Assembly: GCF_004364175.1 (NCBI RefSeq)
Contig: NZ_SNZW01000017.1
Span: 124,001 to 188,000, forward strand
Reading direction: 5' to 3'
Source of the DNA: Maribacter caenipelagi
Lineage (GTDB): Bacteria; Bacteroidota; Bacteroidia; Flavobacteriales; Flavobacteriaceae
Length of the DNA stretch: 64,000 nucleotides
The notes beneath the pieces were generated by a model that did not search any database, was not told the DNA's origin, and worked only from the letters and a program-made list of their open reading frames with translations. The first letter of the stretch is position 1, and every line of letters starts with the position of its first letter. This document shows, one piece after another, positions 62,075 through 64,000 of this stretch. The translations under genes were made by a program, and so were the position numbers.

Positions 62075-64000
62075 TTATTTTCTAAAAACATCATACTTTA
62101 AGCCTACAGTAAAACGCTGCCCATAGAATTCTATTTGTTGCGTACGCTCTTTAACACCTTGAAAGTAGCGTAACGGTTGATCGGTTATGTTCTTCAAATC
62201 TGCATACACACTAAGGTTCTTATTGATTTGAAATGTTGCGTTAAAATCTAAAAATAGTTGCGTATCATAATATCTATCCTCAAAATCATTGCCCCCAATT
62301 TCATCAATGTAACTATCAGAAAAATTAGCGGATAACCTAGCACTGAACTTTTTATCTGCATAGCCCAATGATCCATTGAACATATTCGGTGCCGTATTGG
62401 GCAAGTCCAAATCCTCTCTTTCATCACCATCTTCATTACGTATACCATCTGCTGAAGAGGACAAATAGGTATAGTTTAAATAAAGACTAAAGTTTTTGGC
62501 AAAACCAGGTAGAAAATCTAATTGACGCTGAAATGCGAACTCTAAACCAAAAAGTGTGGCACTGTCTCCATTTAAAGGCTGAAAAACATCATAACCTTCT
62601 GTACCTGCACCCAAACTATCATCTGGCGCCTCATATATAAAAGTGTAAATAAACTCATCTATATTTTTGTAAAACATACCTCCTGAAATTAAACCTACAC
62701 TTTGAAAATAATGTTCTGCCATAAGGTCAAAATTCATTGAAGTAGTCGGATTTAGATCTGCATTCCCCAAGACCAACTCTTTATCTTCATTAATGACTTC
62801 TGCCCTTGGAATTAGATCTTGATAATTGGGTCTTGCCAAGGTGTTGGTCCATGCAAAACGGAGTATTGTATTCTTAGATACGTCATATTTTAAATGTACA
62901 CCAGGCAAAACATTTGTATATGAATTTTCACCATTGACCTCTTCGACCAAAATTGCCTCTTCTATACCCGCATCTTCATCTTCTTCTATATAAACGACCC
63001 TATTACCCTTAGATTCCAATTTGGTGTTTTCTATTCTTACCCCTACCAAAGCACTAAGTTTTTCAGAGAGTTTCTGATTTAGCATAACATAACCAGCCAA
63101 AACATCTTCGTTTACCTTAAAGTTACCTGGGGCAAATTCATCTACGACCAACTCCCCTTCTGCAATATTTAGATCTAAAGCACCTAACCATTCCTCACTT
63201 GCAAAAGAACCAATTTGATACTGACTTCCCGCTAGATAATCTGGATCGCTGTAATCTTTAACCGGTACGGTTGCCAAAGTTGAAAAAGTATCTTCTAAAT
63301 CAAATTCATAAAAATTATTATCCCTTAATTTTGATTTAAAACGACCTCTAGCTCCAAATTTTATAGATCCATCTCCTTGTCCAAATATATCTGCAGGAAC
63401 TTCAAAATTGACGAATACATTTACATCTTCTTCCTCGGTATACTGATTTTCTTCTGTAATCTCTCCATACTCAAAATTATCTAAATCTTCATCTGCCATG
63501 TTGGCCGCCGAAAATCTTGGATATCTAGAATTCAACACATCATTATTAATAATATATTCTGATTCAAATTCAGCATATCGTTCATTTAATCGCTCTTCTG
63601 ATGCTTTTGCAAAAGAGGTCATCCAATCTACTTTTAGATTACCCCAAAGATGATTACCACCTAAACTGTAATTCTGCATACGTTGATCTTCTAAACGGCG
63701 ATTTTTATTTCTATTACTGTCAATACCACCTTTAGATTGTCTTTTAACCTCGACAGGAAACCTAGTAGGCACGCCGTTGGTAATTGTAAAGTCTCCTTCT
63801 ACAATATCTTCACCATCTAAAATCTCATGCTCTAAACGAAATCTGTTTTCACGATCATCTCTCCAATTATACATTGTTTTTAAAAACACTGTATTGTTAA
63901 CATTGAACTTATAATCTAAATTGGCCGAAAAGCTACGTCTAATACGTTGAACCAAGTATTCTCGTTGCTCATATACATTAACATAAGGATCAACATCTAC
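62075..64000 (-). CDS. TonB-dependent receptor, C-terminal part (5' end outside window)
   Basis: The frame is open to the right edge, so the start is outside the window. The visible 641 residues are barrel: 'YVMLNQKLSEKLSALVGVRIENTKLESKG', 'FAWTNTLARPNYQDLIPR' (the ARPxYxD motif of this receptor group), 'LGNADLNPTTSMNFDLMAEHYF', and an aromatic end 'FTVGLKYDVFRK'. It resembles the FecA/CirA-like Bacteroidota receptors rather than SusC. The phytase gene 26 bp downstream suggests uptake of phytate-derived inositol phosphates or metal-phytate; this is inference from context. Confidence 0.9.
   Translation of the reverse strand, partial: VDVDPYVNVYEQREYLVQRIRRSFSANLDYKFNVNNTVFLKTMYNWRDDRENRFRLEHEILDGEDIVEGDFTITNGVPTRFPVEVKRQSKGGIDSNRNKNRRLEDQRMQNYSLGGNHLWGNLKVDWMTSFAKASEERLNERYAEFESEYIINNDVLNSRYPRFSAANMADEDLDNFEYGEITEENQYTEEEDVNVFVNFEVPADIFGQGDGSIKFGARGRFKSKLRDNNFYEFDLEDTFSTLATVPVKDYSDPDYLAGSQYQIGSFASEEWLGALDLNIAEGELVVDEFAPGNFKVNEDVLAGYVMLNQKLSEKLSALVGVRIENTKLESKGNRVVYIEEDEDAGIEEAILVEEVNGENSYTNVLPGVHLKYDVSKNTILRFAWTNTLARPNYQDLIPRAEVINEDKELVLGNADLNPTTSMNFDLMAEHYFQSVGLISGGMFYKNIDEFIYTFIYEAPDDSLGAGTEGYDVFQPLNGDSATLFGLEFAFQRQLDFLPGFAKNFSLYLNYTYLSSSADGIRNEDGDEREDLDLPNTAPNMFNGSLGYADKKFSARLSANFSDSYIDEIGGNDFEDRYYDTQLFLDFNATFQINKNLSVYADLKNITDQPLRYFQGVKERTQQIEFYGQRFTVGLKYDVFRK

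Noticed and set aside
1-64000. tRNA genes, CRISPR arrays, prophage or IS transposases
   Set aside because: None recognised by eye on either strand. No T-loop with matching acceptor stem, no regularly spaced repeats and no transposase or integrase protein was found; a tRNAscan or CRISPR search would settle it.

Overview
The window is a 64-kb chromosomal segment of a marine-type member of the Flavobacteriaceae (Bacteroidota). The evidence is AT-rich DNA, TAnnTTTG-type -7 promoter boxes, weak Shine-Dalgarno sequences, type IX secretion sorting domains, many TonB-dependent receptors and SusD-free uptake loci, and families found almost only in this phylum (DUF4271, DUF4296, DUF3098, DUF3127, DUF4301). 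No tRNA, rRNA, CRISPR array, prophage or transposase was seen. Both window ends cut through TonB-dependent receptor genes.

Layout. 1-6.3 kb: a receptor C-terminus, a frameshifted lipoprotein, two mini-proteins that are little more than a T9SS sorting domain, a LuxE-like acyl synthetase and three small lipoproteins. 6.3-16.1 kb: tyrS, an epimerase, then an envelope/metabolism block (DUF4296, dihydroorotase, polyprenyl-phosphate mannose synthase, GT39 glycosyltransferase, DUF4271, hemD, pckA). 16.4-24.4 kb: glycerate kinase with an SLC13 transporter, DUF423, saccharopine dehydrogenase, an Lrp regulator, a GNAT enzyme, a membrane zinc peptidase, alanine dehydrogenase and a SemiSWEET. 24.5-29.8 kb: leuS carrying a 141-codon in-frame insertion that encodes a DUF559 endonuclease-like domain, then a T9SS type B cargo protein. 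29.9-33.4 kb: ftsX, DUF3098, uppP, truB and a TonB-like protein. 33.4-39.1 kb: a tetR-ABC-HlyD-TolC efflux operon whose ATPase lacks most catalytic motifs. 39.3-46.2 kb: repair, N-degron, signalling and housekeeping genes (tag, aat, DUF3127, histidine kinase, HIT, greA).

46.2-58.2 kb: a TonB-dependent receptor behind a TPP riboswitch, a hybrid kinase convergent with a sigma-54 response regulator, three PepSY-like secreted proteins, an orphan terminated unit with a 28-codon hydrophobic ORF, and an operon of phosphopantetheinyl transferase, thiamine-binding protein, PnuC-like transporter, NadR-like kinase and DUF4301. 58.3-64 kb: ahcY, a DUF3332 lipoprotein, a nucleotidase, and a phytase behind a TonB-dependent receptor.

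The strongest candidate for something new is the element in leuS. It is a PD-(D/E)XK-type nuclease domain flanked by GC-rich inverted palindromic ends that are themselves translated, placed inside the editing-domain hairpin of an essential enzyme without breaking the frame. It resembles a protein-tolerated selfish element rather than an intein.
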